Of a stretch of DNA of 57,637 nt, positions 1 through 8,639 are shown one piece after another. This DNA comes from Bifidobacterium breve. Lineage in GTDB: Bacteria > Actinomycetota > Thermoleophilia > Solirubrobacterales > Solirubrobacteraceae. Where the stretch lies: positions 1 through 57,637 of the forward strand of contig CAMCVN010000012.1 of NCBI GenBank assembly GCA_945881845.1, read 5' to 3'. The translations under genes were made by a program, and so were the position numbers. Position 1 is the first letter of the stretch; each line of letters starts with the position of its first letter. The notes under the pieces were generated by a model that was given only the letters and a program-made list of their open reading frames with translations, was not told the origin of the DNA and did not search any database.

Positions 1-3000
1 CGCAGCCGCTTGACCGATCGGATCGTCAGCTTGAGTTCACGGGTCGTGACTGCCGTCGGCAGTACGACAACCCCTGCCCGCGACACGGGAAGATCGAAGC
101 CGCCGTTCGGGGTAGCAACCGTAACGCGGGTCGGCTCCAAGTAGCGCCCTGGGAGCCGCTTCAGGACGAGCCGCCTGACAACGACCGGTTGCGAACCCTT
201 CCAGCGAATCCATGGATTGTTTTTCGAGTTGTACTCCGAAATCCATGCCGTCTTCGGGTCGCGATCGAAGGCTGACGATGCGCGGTTAATCGGGACGCCC
301 TCGAGCCTTGCAGAGCTCTCATACGAGTTGGCGAGCGGAACGCCAGCCAAAGCGTCGAAAGAAGAGTCGCTCGCCGTGGGAGAGACGCTGCCCCAGCCCG
401 AGGCCAAGAACGTGCGCGAAGCAGGGAGCGCGACGATCCGCCTAATCGCGCTCTCCGCGTCGGACATGTCCAGCGGGTCGAGCGCGAACGGCGCACCGAC
501 GGCCTTCCCAACCCGGCGCGGGAAGTCCGCGGTGACACGCTCGGCGACGATGTCAAAGGCCGAGCCCGAGAGGTCTCGGCCAGCAGCGAGGCCTGCAAGG
601 CGCGTCGGCATCCGCAACGCCTCGGTCACGTGCAAGCCGGGAATCTCAACCTCATCGAGCCCGCCCGGCGTCACCCCGTAGTAAGTGTTCCGACTGGGGA
701 TCCGCAGCCGCAGGCTTTTGACGCTTGCGGAGTTGACCGGAACGGTGTTCCAGCCAGACTTGAGCGCAACGCTGCGCTCTGGGCCTCCGTTGACGCTCAG
801 GTAGACCCTCGATGTGATGCCGCCGGAGTCGCGGTGCGGGAGGACTCTGATCACGGGTACCGACAGCGGGCGCTTGAGGTTGATCTGCAGGTAGCGCCGC
901 GCTGGGTCCTTCTCCTGCGTGATCCACGCCGTGTCCGTTCTCCCGTCGAGCGCGGCAAATGGCCGGTGCTCGGGGAATAGCGTGAAGCCAGGGGTAACCG
1001 GCGAGAAGAGTGACTCGAGCCCGCTGTATACGGCAACCGTTCGGGTCGCCATCCCACCGCTCTTGAACGGATCGTAGTTCGGGAACTCCCGCGCGAGCGG
1101 GTCGGAAGCCCCCAGAGTGGGACCGGTATTCGTTGTCAGCTTGGACCCGAGAACCGCGCGCCGTCGGTTGGAGTCGGTGAACGTGAGTGTGGGCTGATCG
1201 GGCAGCAAGGCACCGAACGACGCGCGAGTGAGGTCGGCGGCGTAGAAACTGGCGCGACCGGGATTGAGCGCGCCAACCCCTGCCAGCGCGACGACGCCCT
1301 CGGCGTCCCCGTCAATGACGGCGGCCTTCTCGACTGGGTGAACGCGCGATATCCGTGGAGAAGCCGGCCGCGGAGCGGCGTAGGCGCGAACCTCCCCCAG
1401 CTTCACAGCAGGGCCGCCGCGGTCCGGTGGCGGCAGGAACGTGGTGACCGCCCCGAAGCTGGCGGCAGGCTTCGCGAAGCCGGGCTGCTGAGAGAGCTCG
1501 GCTTCGACCCTCGCAGGGTCCAGCGCCTCGCTCAACCGCGGAGACGAGTCGGTGCCGACGAGTACGCGCCCAACCCCCATCAGCTGGAGCAACGGCGGGA
1601 GCTGGCCAGGGGTGAGGCGCCCCTGCTGAACGCGAGCGTCAACGCTGTCGAGAAGCTGGGCAGCCTGCTCGGTCGCTGGCCTCGTGATCTGACGCACGAG
1701 CACCGGCTTTTCGGAGAGCCCCGGTACCACCGAATTCTGTGTGCCGCCCCACGTGTACCAGCCAAAGAGCTCGCCTGGCAGAACCGCAATCCGGGAATCG
1801 GCGGGTGTGGTGCTCTGTGCTTGATCGATCGCCGCGACCCACGGCGTCGGAACGGAAGGGAAGAAGAGCCTTGCGTCGACCGCGTTGCCAGACCAGAGCG
1901 GCCGGCCCCAGAACAGGATCACGGCACCGATCAAGAGGACGAGCACCGCGGTCGCAGGCCAGACGGCGCGGACCGCTCCGTTCACGTTCAGTCGGACCGA
2001 CCTAACCGAATCGAACGCACTGCCGAGCCCAACCCCCGCCAAACATGCCAACGCCAAGGCCGCTAGAGGCGCTGCCTTGTACGTCGTCCGCATGAACTGG
2101 AGCGGACCGGCGCTGTAGTAGAGGTCGGTGACAACGCGGCCGATGCTGCTCTGCTGCGGGAACCCGACTGACATCGCCAATACCGACAGTCCGAGCAGCA
2201 GTGCAAAGAAGGCTCCGTAGCGCCAGCGCCTGAGGAACAGCAGGCTCCCAATCGCGATTGCTGGCACAGCAAATGTCGCGAGGATCGTCGGTGCGCTGAG
2301 CAGATACCCGCCGATCGCCGGCAGCTGCGGATCGGGGTCCGGGTAGCCATTGATGTACGCAACCCAATAGCCCATCAGCCGTAGCGATTCCGAGGCGCTC
2401 GGCGTGTGCAGAATCGCTTCGGCGTGCTCAGTGAAGGTCAAATAGTTGGCGCCGAACTTGGCCTGGATCACGACCGGGATAACCCACCAGAGCGAAGTCA
2501 GGAAGCAGAGCACCACGGCCCGCCAAGTGAACGCCACGACGGTTCGCAGGCCGGCCGGCCCGACAGCCTCAAAGAGTCCGAAAAGAGCGACCGCTGCTAC
2601 CAGCCAGACCAAGACTGCGGCATTCAAGCCGCCGCCCGCCGCAGCTAGGAGCAGCGCTACGACCGACGGTGCTACCCAGCCGCGCGGGTTGGCGATGCCC
2701 TTGCTGGTCCAAAGCAGTAGCCACGGCAACAGCGCTGCAGCAAGCAGCCACGAGGTTCCACGGTTAAGCCCGATCGTGATGAACGGACCGCTGATGAAGA
2801 CCAGTCCTGCGATAAACCCTGCGCTCTGCGAACGCGTTGGGAAGAGCCGCTCCACGAGCCGGACGACGCCCCACGCGCCGAGTGCCAGGATGCCGGCGAT
2901 CCAGAACCGTTGGACGATCCAAACAGGAATGCCGGCAGCGTCGCCAAGGGCGAAGAACGGGCCCATCGGGAAGAGGTAGCCGACGAACTGGCTTGTTTGG

Positions 3001-3197
3001 ATATGGCCGAGATCGATAGTCGACGACCAAACGTCTCCTACCTGTGCGAGAAACCGCCCGGGCGCAGTGATCAGCTCAATCCGCTGATCGCTGTAGCGCA
3101 TGTGCGGCCGCTGCCAGAACGAAATGACGACGGAGATCGCCGTCAGCAGCAACGGCGCGTAGAGGCGCCGCTGCGAGAGTCGTCGACCCAATCCCAT
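1..3197 (-). CDS. AftD-like (DUF3367) arabinofuranosyltransferase-family membrane protein, partial
   Basis: The frame is open from an ATG at 3197 to the left edge, about 1065 residues, so the C-terminus is missing. The N-terminal half has many hydrophobic segments. Its first periplasmic loop reads SDQRIELITAPGRFL, then a GYLFPMGPFF segment and WIVQRFWIAG, which matches the start of mycobacterial AftD (alpha-1,3-arabinofuranosyltransferase, GT-C fold) as I remember it. The second half carries two discoidin/F5-8C-like modules with the signatures FAALDGRTDTAWIT and SAFDRDPKTAWIS, as expected for glycan binding. AftD is about 1400 residues, so some 300 may lie outside. A TATCAT hexamer 8 bases upstream supports this start. 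In mycobacteria the family builds arabinan; the donor and acceptor here are unknown. Family assignment is fairly sure, substrate is not. Confidence 0.85.
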   Translation of the reverse strand, partial: MGLGRRLSQRRLYAPLLLTAISVVISFWQRPHMRYSDQRIELITAPGRFLAQVGDVWSSTIDLGHIQTSQFVGYLFPMGPFFALGDAAGIPVWIVQRFWIAGILALGAWGVVRLVERLFPTRSQSAGFIAGLVFISGPFITIGLNRGTSWLLAAALLPWLLLWTSKGIANPRGWVAPSVVALLLAAAGGGLNAAVLVWLVAAVALFGLFEAVGPAGLRTVVAFTWRAVVLCFLTSLWWVIPVVIQAKFGANYLTFTEHAEAILHTPSASESLRLMGYWVAYINGYPDPDPQLPAIGGYLLSAPTILATFAVPAIAIGSLLFLRRWRYGAFFALLLGLSVLAMSVGFPQQSSIGRVVTDLYYSAGPLQFMRTTYKAAPLAALALACLAGVGLGSAFDSVRSVRLNVNGAVRAVWPATAVLVLLIGAVILFWGRPLWSGNAVDARLFFPSVPTPWVAAIDQAQSTTPADSRIAVLPGELFGWYTWGGTQNSVVPGLSEKPVLVRQITRPATEQAAQLLDSVDARVQQGRLTPGQLPPLLQLMGVGRVLVGTDSSPRLSEALDPARVEAELSQQPGFAKPAASFGAVTTFLPPPDRGGPAVKLGEVRAYAAPRPASPRISRVHPVEKAAVIDGDAEGVVALAGVGALNPGRASFYAADLTRASFGALLPDQPTLTFTDSNRRRAVLGSKLTTNTGPTLGASDPLAREFPNYDPFKSGGMATRTVAVYSGLESLFSPVTPGFTLFPEHRPFAALDGRTDTAWITQEKDPARRYLQINLKRPLSVPVIRVLPHRDSGGITSRVYLSVNGGPERSVALKSGWNTVPVNSASVKSLRLRIPSRNTYYGVTPGGLDEVEIPGLHVTEALRMPTRLAGLAAGRDLSGSAFDIVAERVTADFPRRVGKAVGAPFALDPLDMSDAESAIRRIVALPASRTFLASGWGSVSPTASDSSFDALAGVPLANSYESSARLEGVPINRASSAFDRDPKTAWISEYNSKNNPWIRWKGSQPVVVRRLVLKRLPGRYLEPTRVTVATPNGGFDLPVSRAGVVVLPTAVTTRELKLTIRSVKRL

Positions 3198-3205
3198 AGG
3201 CGGCG

Positions 3206-3211
3206 ATGATA
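3206..3211 (-). promoter_or_regulatory. -10 hexamer TATCAT for the AftD-like gene
   Basis: TATCAT on the minus strand ends 8 bases before the ATG at 3197. There is no Shine-Dalgarno sequence, so the transcript is probably leaderless. Confidence 0.5.
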
Positions 3212-3268
3212 CGTGAGCGGAGCGCCAATCATGGGCCAACGGCACCGCTGCGCCTTCATCGACGGGGT

Positions 3269-3274
3269 TATGCT
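3269..3274 (+). promoter_or_regulatory. -10 hexamer TATGCT for the DUF268-like methyltransferase
   Basis: TATGCT ends 7 bases before an in-frame GTG at 3282. This is the spacing seen at many leaderless starts in this window, and it is the reason for preferring that start over upstream GTG and ATG codons. Confidence 0.4.
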
Positions 3275-3281
3275 CGCCGCC

Positions 3282-4061
3282 GTGCCCGCCGACCTGCCCA
3301 ATACCTCAGCCGCAGACGCCGGTGCCTACGTACCTCCCAGGCCACGCGAGCGACTGATCCGTTCGTCACGCGAACGTGGCGGACTCCAGACAGTGCGCAG
3401 CGCGCTCGCTTGGGGGTCGCGTTTCGTAGCCGGGCCGCAGGTCGCCCGGCGCGTCCGCCGCGAGCCGGTGTTCACTCTCGGCGACGCCCAATTCGCATAC
3501 CGCGACTCGTGGCACAACTGGACCTGGCTGAACGAGCGTGCAGTCGAAATCCCGATTGCTGCAGCGGCGCTCGCCGGGGTAGCCGCGCCGCGCGCGATCG
3601 AAGTCGGTGCCGTAATGACGCACTACGGCGCTCACGGTCACCGTGTCGTCGACAAGTATGAGAACGGCGTCGAGATTGAGCAGATCGACATCTTCGATCT
3701 GGCACCAGAACCGCTTTACGACCTTGTCCTCAGCGTCTCGACACTCGAACACGTTGGCTGGGACGAGCCGAACCGTGATGCTGAGCTTGCCCTTCGGGCA
3801 GCCGAGCACCTCAAACTGATGGTCGCACCGGGCGGCGAGCTGCTCGTCACAGTCCCCGTTGGCTATCACCCCCGGCTCGACGCAGCAATCCGCAGCGGTG
3901 AACTGCAGTTCGACGAAGTTCGCGCACTACGTTGCCACTACCCCTCGATGATCTGGCGTGAGGTCGATCCGTCGACCGTTGACGACGCCGAGTACGACAC
4001 GCTGATCTACCGTGCCGAAGCCGTATTGATCTGTCGCTGGACGAATCAGTCCGACAGTTGA
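3282..4061 (+). CDS. DUF268-like class I SAM-dependent methyltransferase
   Basis: A protein of about 259 residues. Its core has a degenerate motif I (AIEVGAVMTHY), then VVDKYENGVEIEQIDIFDL, and the post-motif stretch LVLSVSTLEHVGWDE followed by MVAPGGELLVTVPVGYHP. EVGxxxxHY followed by VVDKYE is typical of DUF268-like methyltransferases found in polysaccharide loci. The glycine-rich SAM loop is much reduced, so activity is uncertain. Upstream in-frame starts exist at 3213 (GTG), 3231 and 3270 (ATG); 3282 is preferred for its -10 spacing. The 3' end overlaps the convergent methyltransferase by 16 bases. Its target is probably a glycan or a glycan precursor, from context only. Confidence 0.75.
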   Translation: MPADLPNTSAADAGAYVPPRPRERLIRSSRERGGLQTVRSALAWGSRFVAGPQVARRVRREPVFTLGDAQFAYRDSWHNWTWLNERAVEIPIAAAALAGVAAPRAIEVGAVMTHYGAHGHRVVDKYENGVEIEQIDIFDLAPEPLYDLVLSVSTLEHVGWDEPNRDAELALRAAEHLKLMVAPGGELLVTVPVGYHPRLDAAIRSGELQFDEVRALRCHYPSMIWREVDPSTVDDAEYDTLIYRAEAVLICRWTNQSDS

Positions 4062-4645
4062 TCGACAGGCTTGCCGACGACGCGCAGCCGAAAATGAACC
4101 TCTTCAGGCGTCAGCAGTGTGGCAAAGAAGCGTTCGAAGACAACCGGCTCGAGATTGATCACGTGATCGAGCCAGCTGAGCACCTTGAAGTTTGAGAAGT
4201 GGAATCGCTTCGATTCAATCGTGAACTGGGCGTCGCTCTCGTAGTTCGTCCGCCACTTCAGCTTCCACTGCTCGTAGAAGCGGAGCTTGCGATCGCCGAT
4301 GAACTCATAGTTGTCGAAACTTCGGATCCCGAACGGAATGCGATGGTCCGGCTCGGAGTAGAACTTGGTTGAGAGGAAGAACGGAACTGCGACCTCGATC
4401 AAAGCACCAGGCTGACAAACGCGCCAAAGCTCAGTTACAACTGCGTTGAAGTTGTCGAGATGCTCCAGCACGTGTGAGGCGCTCACCTCAGCGACGCTGT
4501 TCTGCTCAAACGGCCAGGGGTGTTGGTTTAGGTCAATGATCTCGTTGCCGCCGTAGTCGGCGATGTCGACGTTGACCCAACCGGGCCGCACGTCGGCGTT
4601 ACAGCCGAGGTTGAGCTTCAGCGGGCCCGGCGGACGCTCAGACAT
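4046..4645 (-). CDS. Class I SAM-dependent methyltransferase (type 11-like), end of heptose operon
   Basis: A protein of 199 residues starting MSERPPGPLKLNLGCNAD. The SAM-binding motif I is LNLGCN, followed by acidic VNVDIADYG, then VSASHVLEHLDN and RVCQPGALIEVAVPFF, all ordinary class I methyltransferase landmarks. The ATG at 4645 lies inside the last codons of gmhB (8-base overlap), so the two are probably translationally coupled. A longer frame to 4756 runs deep into gmhB and is not needed. Position after hddA-gmhA-gmhB suggests it methylates a heptose-containing glycan or its nucleotide-linked precursor; that is inference. Confidence 0.82.
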   Translation of the reverse strand: MSERPPGPLKLNLGCNADVRPGWVNVDIADYGGNEIIDLNQHPWPFEQNSVAEVSASHVLEHLDNFNAVVTELWRVCQPGALIEVAVPFFLSTKFYSEPDHRIPFGIRSFDNYEFIGDRKLRFYEQWKLKWRTNYESDAQFTIESKRFHFSNFKVLSWLDHVINLEPVVFERFFATLLTPEEVHFRLRVVGKPVDQLSD

Positions 4646-5183
4646 GATCAGGCTCCGTAAGTAGGTTGAGCGCCTCAGAGAGATCGGCAACCTCGGTCGT
4701 GCCGTCAGGCCGAACCCCTCCGCCGCTCTGGCCGGTGACGAGAACCGCCCGGGCACCGATGCGATGAGCGGCCTCGATGTCGCTCTCGGAGTCTCCGATC
4801 ACGGCCGACTCGCCGAAGTCAATCTCAGGGTCCAGCGACCGGGCCTGCTCAAAGAGTCCAACATCCGGCTTACGACAGTCGCAGCTTCCCGCGAGGTGGT
4901 TGCAGACTTGAATCTGGCTGATCCGGCCTCCAGCGGACTCAACCTCGGCGCTGAGGTGCGAGTGGATTTGAGCGAGCACGTTCTCATCGGTGACGCCCTT
5001 GGCGACACCCTGCTGGTTGGTGACCACGACGACTTTGATCCCCGAACGGGTGAAACCTGCAAGCGCCTCGAGGCTGCCCGGGAGCAGATCAAAATCGGAG
5101 AGCGCGTTGACGTACTGCCCTTCGGGCTGCTTGCGGTTTACGACCCCGTCGCGGTCGACAAAGACGGTCGTCGGCCGGTTCAT
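4638..5183 (-). CDS. gmhB: D-glycero-D-manno-heptose-1,7-bisphosphate 7-phosphatase
   Basis: A 181-residue HAD phosphatase. Motif I is VFVDRDGVVNR, motif II VVVTNQQG, and the later acidic motif is VIGDSESDIEAA. The Cys-rich zinc loop typical of GmhB is present as CNHLAGSCDCRKP. Length is normal for the family. It removes the 7-phosphate from heptose 1,7-bisphosphate. The start ATG overlaps the gmhA stop by 4 bases (ATGA), and it overlaps the downstream methyltransferase by 8. Histidinol-phosphatase-type HAD proteins look alike, but the gmhA and hddA neighbours settle the heptose role. Confidence 0.92.
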   Translation of the reverse strand: MNRPTTVFVDRDGVVNRKQPEGQYVNALSDFDLLPGSLEALAGFTRSGIKVVVVTNQQGVAKGVTDENVLAQIHSHLSAEVESAGGRISQIQVCNHLAGSCDCRKPDVGLFEQARSLDPEIDFGESAVIGDSESDIEAAHRIGARAVLVTGQSGGGVRPDGTTEVADLSEALNLLTEPDHV

Positions 5184-5788
5184 GCAGCGAAGCCCATCTG
5201 CTCCTCGACGAGCTCACAGATCACGTGGCCAAGGACGGCGTGAATCTCTTGAATCAACGCGACGACACTGGAGTCAACGACGATCAGGCAGTCGGCCAGA
5301 TCACCCAACTGATGGCCAAGGCCTGTCATCGCGACCGTCCGCACTTCTTTCGCCCGCGCCATCTCCAGCGCGGCGATGACGTTAGGCGAACAGCCGCTGG
5401 TGGAGAGCGCGACCAGAACATCATCTTCACGGGCGAGCGCGTCTAACTCACGCGCAATTCCGGCCTCTGCGTAGCCATAGTCGTTGGCGAGTGCGCTGGC
5501 GACGGCCTGCGTGCTCCCCAGCGCGACGGCGGCCAGCGGCCGTCGGTCGGCGCGGTACCTCCCGACGAACTCGGCGACCAGGTGCTGCGCATCTGCGCTG
5601 CTGCCACCGTTGCCGCAGAAGTAGATCGTCCCCCCGCCGCTGAGCGACTCGACGATCGTCGCGGCCGCAGCCGCGAGCTGAGCGCAGCTTTCGGGAGCTT
5701 GAAGCTGCGAGAGAAGGCGAGCGTGCTCGTCCGCGCGTTCAGCCAGCACGGCTGCAGGGTCAGACGGGCCGGAACCGCCAACGCTCAT
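5180..5788 (-). CDS. gmhA: Sedoheptulose-7-phosphate isomerase (SIS domain)
   Basis: About 202 residues forming a single SIS domain. The phosphosugar-binding segments IYFCGNGGSSADAQHLVAEF and LVALSTSGCSPNVIAALE are both intact. The C-terminal helix has LIQEIHAVLGHVICELVEE, where Glu and His match the catalytic pair of GmhA. It converts sedoheptulose 7-phosphate into D-glycero-D-manno-heptose 7-phosphate. GTG (5791) and ATG (5788) are adjacent possible starts. It follows hddA after 160 bases in which no gene is visible, and overlaps gmhB by ATGA. Confidence 0.92.
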   Translation of the reverse strand: MSVGGSGPSDPAAVLAERADEHARLLSQLQAPESCAQLAAAAATIVESLSGGGTIYFCGNGGSSADAQHLVAEFVGRYRADRRPLAAVALGSTQAVASALANDYGYAEAGIARELDALAREDDVLVALSTSGCSPNVIAALEMARAKEVRTVAMTGLGHQLGDLADCLIVVDSSVVALIQEIHAVLGHVICELVEEQMGFAA

Positions 5789-5951
5789 CACCGGCTGCCC
5801 CGCCCATCTCTACCAGCGGAGACTTCGTTCAAGCGTCGCTCTGGGCAATCGCTCTGGTTGAGGGTCGTGTTAGTCATCGGCCGGGTCATCAGCGTACCGT
5901 CGCATTGCTCAGCTGCGGATGGTTACGACGACCGAACGTCGGAATCCGCGC

Positions 5952-7019
5952 TCAGTCATCTGCCCAGCTCTGCAATCCACTGTCGTCCACGGCGACGTCG
6001 AGAACGTCGTGGCCAAGGTCGCGCAGAGCTTGGGCAACCTCGAAGCGGCTCCCGAACGGTGCGTAGAAGAGCATGAATCCGCCGCCGCCCGCCCCCGCGA
6101 TCTTTCCTCCCAGCGCACCCGCTCCGAGCGCAACCTCGTAGGCGCGATCCGATTCGGCCGTCGCGATCAACGGCGAGATCGCCCGCTTCGACTCCCACAC
6201 CTGCCCGAGCGTGCGGCCGAACTGGTCGAGATCACCGGCCAACAGCAACTGCTTCATCTCGACCGCAAGTTCGCGCTGCCTGCGCAGAGCGGATTGCGTC
6301 TCGCCGCTGTCGTTTTCGTAGCGAGCGGTCTGATCATCAATGATTGTCGCCGACTCGCGAGAGCTACCCAAGTCGCATAGAACGAGGTTGTGCTCGAGCG
6401 TCGCGACCGTCGCGAGCGGCAGCTTGAGCTGATTGACGACGACATCACTCTCATTGAACTCGAGAAAATTGAAACCGCCGAATACCGCGGCGTAGTGGTC
6501 CTGCGTGCCACCCGTAAGGCCGAGGTCCTGACGCTCGATCTCAACCGCCATCTCAGCCATCTGGTGCGGTGTCGCGACGCGTCCATAGGCGGAGAGGAGC
6601 GCACCAAGAACCGCCACCACGATTGTCGACGAGGCCCCAAGCCCAGAGCCTGGCGGCGCTTGCGACTGAACCAGCAGATCGACCCCTCGCTCATCCGTGG
6701 CCAATCGGCTGATCGGTCCTCGAAGCAGATGAAGACGCTGGTCAAGCTCGCTCAGCTGACCGATTGGCCCCTGGGCCACCAGGCCGAGGTCCAAACTCCT
6801 AATGACGAACTGATCGTCATCGCGGATCCGAGCCGAGGCGTAGGCGTAACGCCTGATGGCGACGCTGAGCACCGCGCCTCCTTCCCGCTGCGGATATGGA
6901 GGAACGTCGGTGCCGCCGCCAGCGAAACTGAGCCGCATCGGCGCGCGGGCGAATGCCGTGTGTCCCAGCCTGTCGGTTACGACGTCGAAGGACGAAGCCT
7001 TGGTCTCGGGGGTACCCAT
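5952..7019 (-). CDS. hddA: GHMP kinase, D-glycero-alpha-D-manno-heptose 7-phosphate kinase
   Basis: A 355-residue GHMP-family sugar kinase. The N-terminus has ARAPMRLSFAGGGTDVPPY, the ATP-binding motif is QAPPGSGLGASSTIVVAVL, and the C-terminal glycine motif is GGKIAGAGGGGFMLF. HddA adds the 1-phosphate to heptose 7-phosphate for the GDP-heptose branch, and the downstream gmhA and gmhB supply the adjacent steps. L-fucose kinases and other GHMP kinases share these motifs, so the assignment depends on context. The guanylyltransferase HddC is not in the window. The start is supported by TAACGT 9 bases upstream. Confidence 0.88.
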   Translation of the reverse strand: MGTPETKASSFDVVTDRLGHTAFARAPMRLSFAGGGTDVPPYPQREGGAVLSVAIRRYAYASARIRDDDQFVIRSLDLGLVAQGPIGQLSELDQRLHLLRGPISRLATDERGVDLLVQSQAPPGSGLGASSTIVVAVLGALLSAYGRVATPHQMAEMAVEIERQDLGLTGGTQDHYAAVFGGFNFLEFNESDVVVNQLKLPLATVATLEHNLVLCDLGSSRESATIIDDQTARYENDSGETQSALRRQRELAVEMKQLLLAGDLDQFGRTLGQVWESKRAISPLIATAESDRAYEVALGAGALGGKIAGAGGGGFMLFYAPFGSRFEVAQALRDLGHDVLDVAVDDSGLQSWADD

Positions 7020-7028
7020 CGCTGATCG

Positions 7029-7034
7029 ACGTTA
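7029..7034 (-). promoter_or_regulatory. -10 hexamer TAACGT for hddA
   Basis: TAACGT ends 9 bases before the hddA ATG, with no Shine-Dalgarno sequence. It is the likely promoter of the hddA-gmhA-gmhB-methyltransferase unit. Confidence 0.45.
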
Positions 7035-7349
7035 TCGGATCGACTGCCGTGCGCCCCGCAACTATTGTTGCCCTGAGCTGCCGGCATCGCACGGAGACCG
7101 TCGAAGCGCGGAAACCGTGGAGTTCCAGGAGGCGGCCTAAAGACGGCGGGCACTTCACTACTAGGCGTGGCACTAGCGCCTGCGGACACCGCATAATTGG
7201 CGACAGCGGCGATTTTCATCAGCGGCCGACGCTAGCTGAATTCGACTGGACAGAGCGCCCGGTCTATGCGAATCTCATCTCCGATACCTGCTCCTCTCAA
7301 GACCACAGCCGCTGCCGCGGCGCCCGCAGACTGGACCCGTATTCAAACC
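7035..7349. other. Intergenic region between divergent hddA and GT4 gene
   Basis: About 315 bases with no gene I can support. On the minus strand an 80-codon frame (6977-7219, starting MKIAAVANYAVSAG) has TAGCGT 9 bases before its ATG, but the rest of it looks non-coding and it overlaps hddA out of frame. In-frame ATG codons of the rightward GT4 gene begin at 7266. No hairpin or operator was recognised. Confidence 0.4.
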
Positions 7350-8504
7350 ATGCATGTTCTCATCCTCACCGACCGCGACTGGGGTCATCCCGAAGCTGGC
7401 GGAACCGGCGTCCATCTGACCGGTCAGGTCGATCATTGGCTCGAGTGGGGCCACTCGGTGACCGTTATCGCGGGCGGATACGACGGCGCGTCATCGCGTG
7501 AGCGTCAAGGAAACCTGACCGTATACCGAGTTGGCTCGCGCGTCAGCGTCTTCCCGGCCACGGTTATCCGAGGAATCGTCAACCGCATTCCGACGGCCGA
7601 CGTCACACTCGAGATCATCAACGGCATCTGCTGGATGACTCCGGTCTGGCTCAAGGGCCCTCGAGTCTCGCTGATCCACCATGTCCACAAGTCGATGTAC
7701 GTAGACGAAATGGGTACGAAGGGAAGGATCGCTGGGTTCGCGCTGGAGACGTTGCCGCTACGAACGCTTTATCGCCGATCGCGTTTCCTCGTCGTCTCCG
7801 AAGCGACAAAAGCGGAGGTCGAGCGAACCCATGCGATCCCGGGATCGGCGATTGACGTCGTCTACCCCGGGGTTGACAGCGAGTTCTTCAAACCGTCCGT
7901 CAAGTCGGAGACGCCGACAATCGTCTTCCTCGGCCGCCTGAAGGCGTACAAACGGATAGAGCGCCTCTTTGACGTCATCGCCGCAGTCGATGACGTGACG
8001 CTTGACATCGTCGGGGACGGCGACCACGGGGACGAGCTACGCGCCTTTGCGCGGGGGCGCGGGCTGGACGATCGGGTGCGCTTCCACGGTCACGTGACCG
8101 ATGAACGGAAGAGAGCCCTGCTGAGCCGCTCGTGGATCGCCGCGACGGCATCGGCCGCCGAGGGATGGTCATCGGCAACGCTCGAAGCTGCCGCCTGCGG
8201 GACGCCGTCGGTAGCCCACCCAGTAGGTGGGCTGAAGGAGTCGATTGTGCATGGCCAGACGGGCTTGCACGCCGACGACCATGACTCCTTCGTCGACGCA
8301 GTTAGGCGCCTCACCAGCGACGATGAGTTTCGTACGCGACTGAGCGTTCAGGCCCGAGCGCGGGCGGAGGTCTTGGGCTGGGACCGATCAGCGAGAGGAA
8401 CGCTTGAAGTTCTCAAGGCCGCAGCAGAAGGTCGGCCAAGCGGCGGGATGTCGGAACCCGGTTATGCCGTCACGCCGGAGGTCGACTCGATCTCGGCCCA
8501 ATAG
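7350..8504 (+). CDS. GT4-family glycosyltransferase
   Basis: About 384 residues with a GT-B fold. The N-terminal domain begins MHVLILTDRDWGHPEAGGTG, with the glycine loop for acceptor binding. The C-terminal domain has IVFLGRLKAYKRIERLF, VGDGDHGDELRA and the EX7E motif AEGWSSATLEAAACGTPSV, which holds the nucleotide-sugar donor in retaining GT4 enzymes. An upstream ATG at 7266 would add 28 residues unlike the family start, so 7350 is preferred, although neither start has a clear signal. It probably transfers a hexose or heptose onto a lipid- or polymer-linked glycan; donor unknown. Confidence 0.85.
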   Translation: MHVLILTDRDWGHPEAGGTGVHLTGQVDHWLEWGHSVTVIAGGYDGASSRERQGNLTVYRVGSRVSVFPATVIRGIVNRIPTADVTLEIINGICWMTPVWLKGPRVSLIHHVHKSMYVDEMGTKGRIAGFALETLPLRTLYRRSRFLVVSEATKAEVERTHAIPGSAIDVVYPGVDSEFFKPSVKSETPTIVFLGRLKAYKRIERLFDVIAAVDDVTLDIVGDGDHGDELRAFARGRGLDDRVRFHGHVTDERKRALLSRSWIAATASAAEGWSSATLEAAACGTPSVAHPVGGLKESIVHGQTGLHADDHDSFVDAVRRLTSDDEFRTRLSVQARARAEVLGWDRSARGTLEVLKAAAEGRPSGGMSEPGYAVTPEVDSISAQ

Positions 8505-8639
8505 CGTCGATTCCGGGCGTGTCGACTGCTACCGTTTGTTGACTGACTGCAACCTAACGGTGCGGATCGGGTAGTTGAAGTAGCCACACGAATTACCACT
8601 TGACCCGCGACCGGTACCCCACTTGGGGACTGGACCGAA

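Noticed and set aside
8617-8628. Palindrome CCCCACTTGGGG before panC
   Set aside because: Too short and without a T-run to be a terminator, and only 11 bases before the panC ATG. No operator family recognised.
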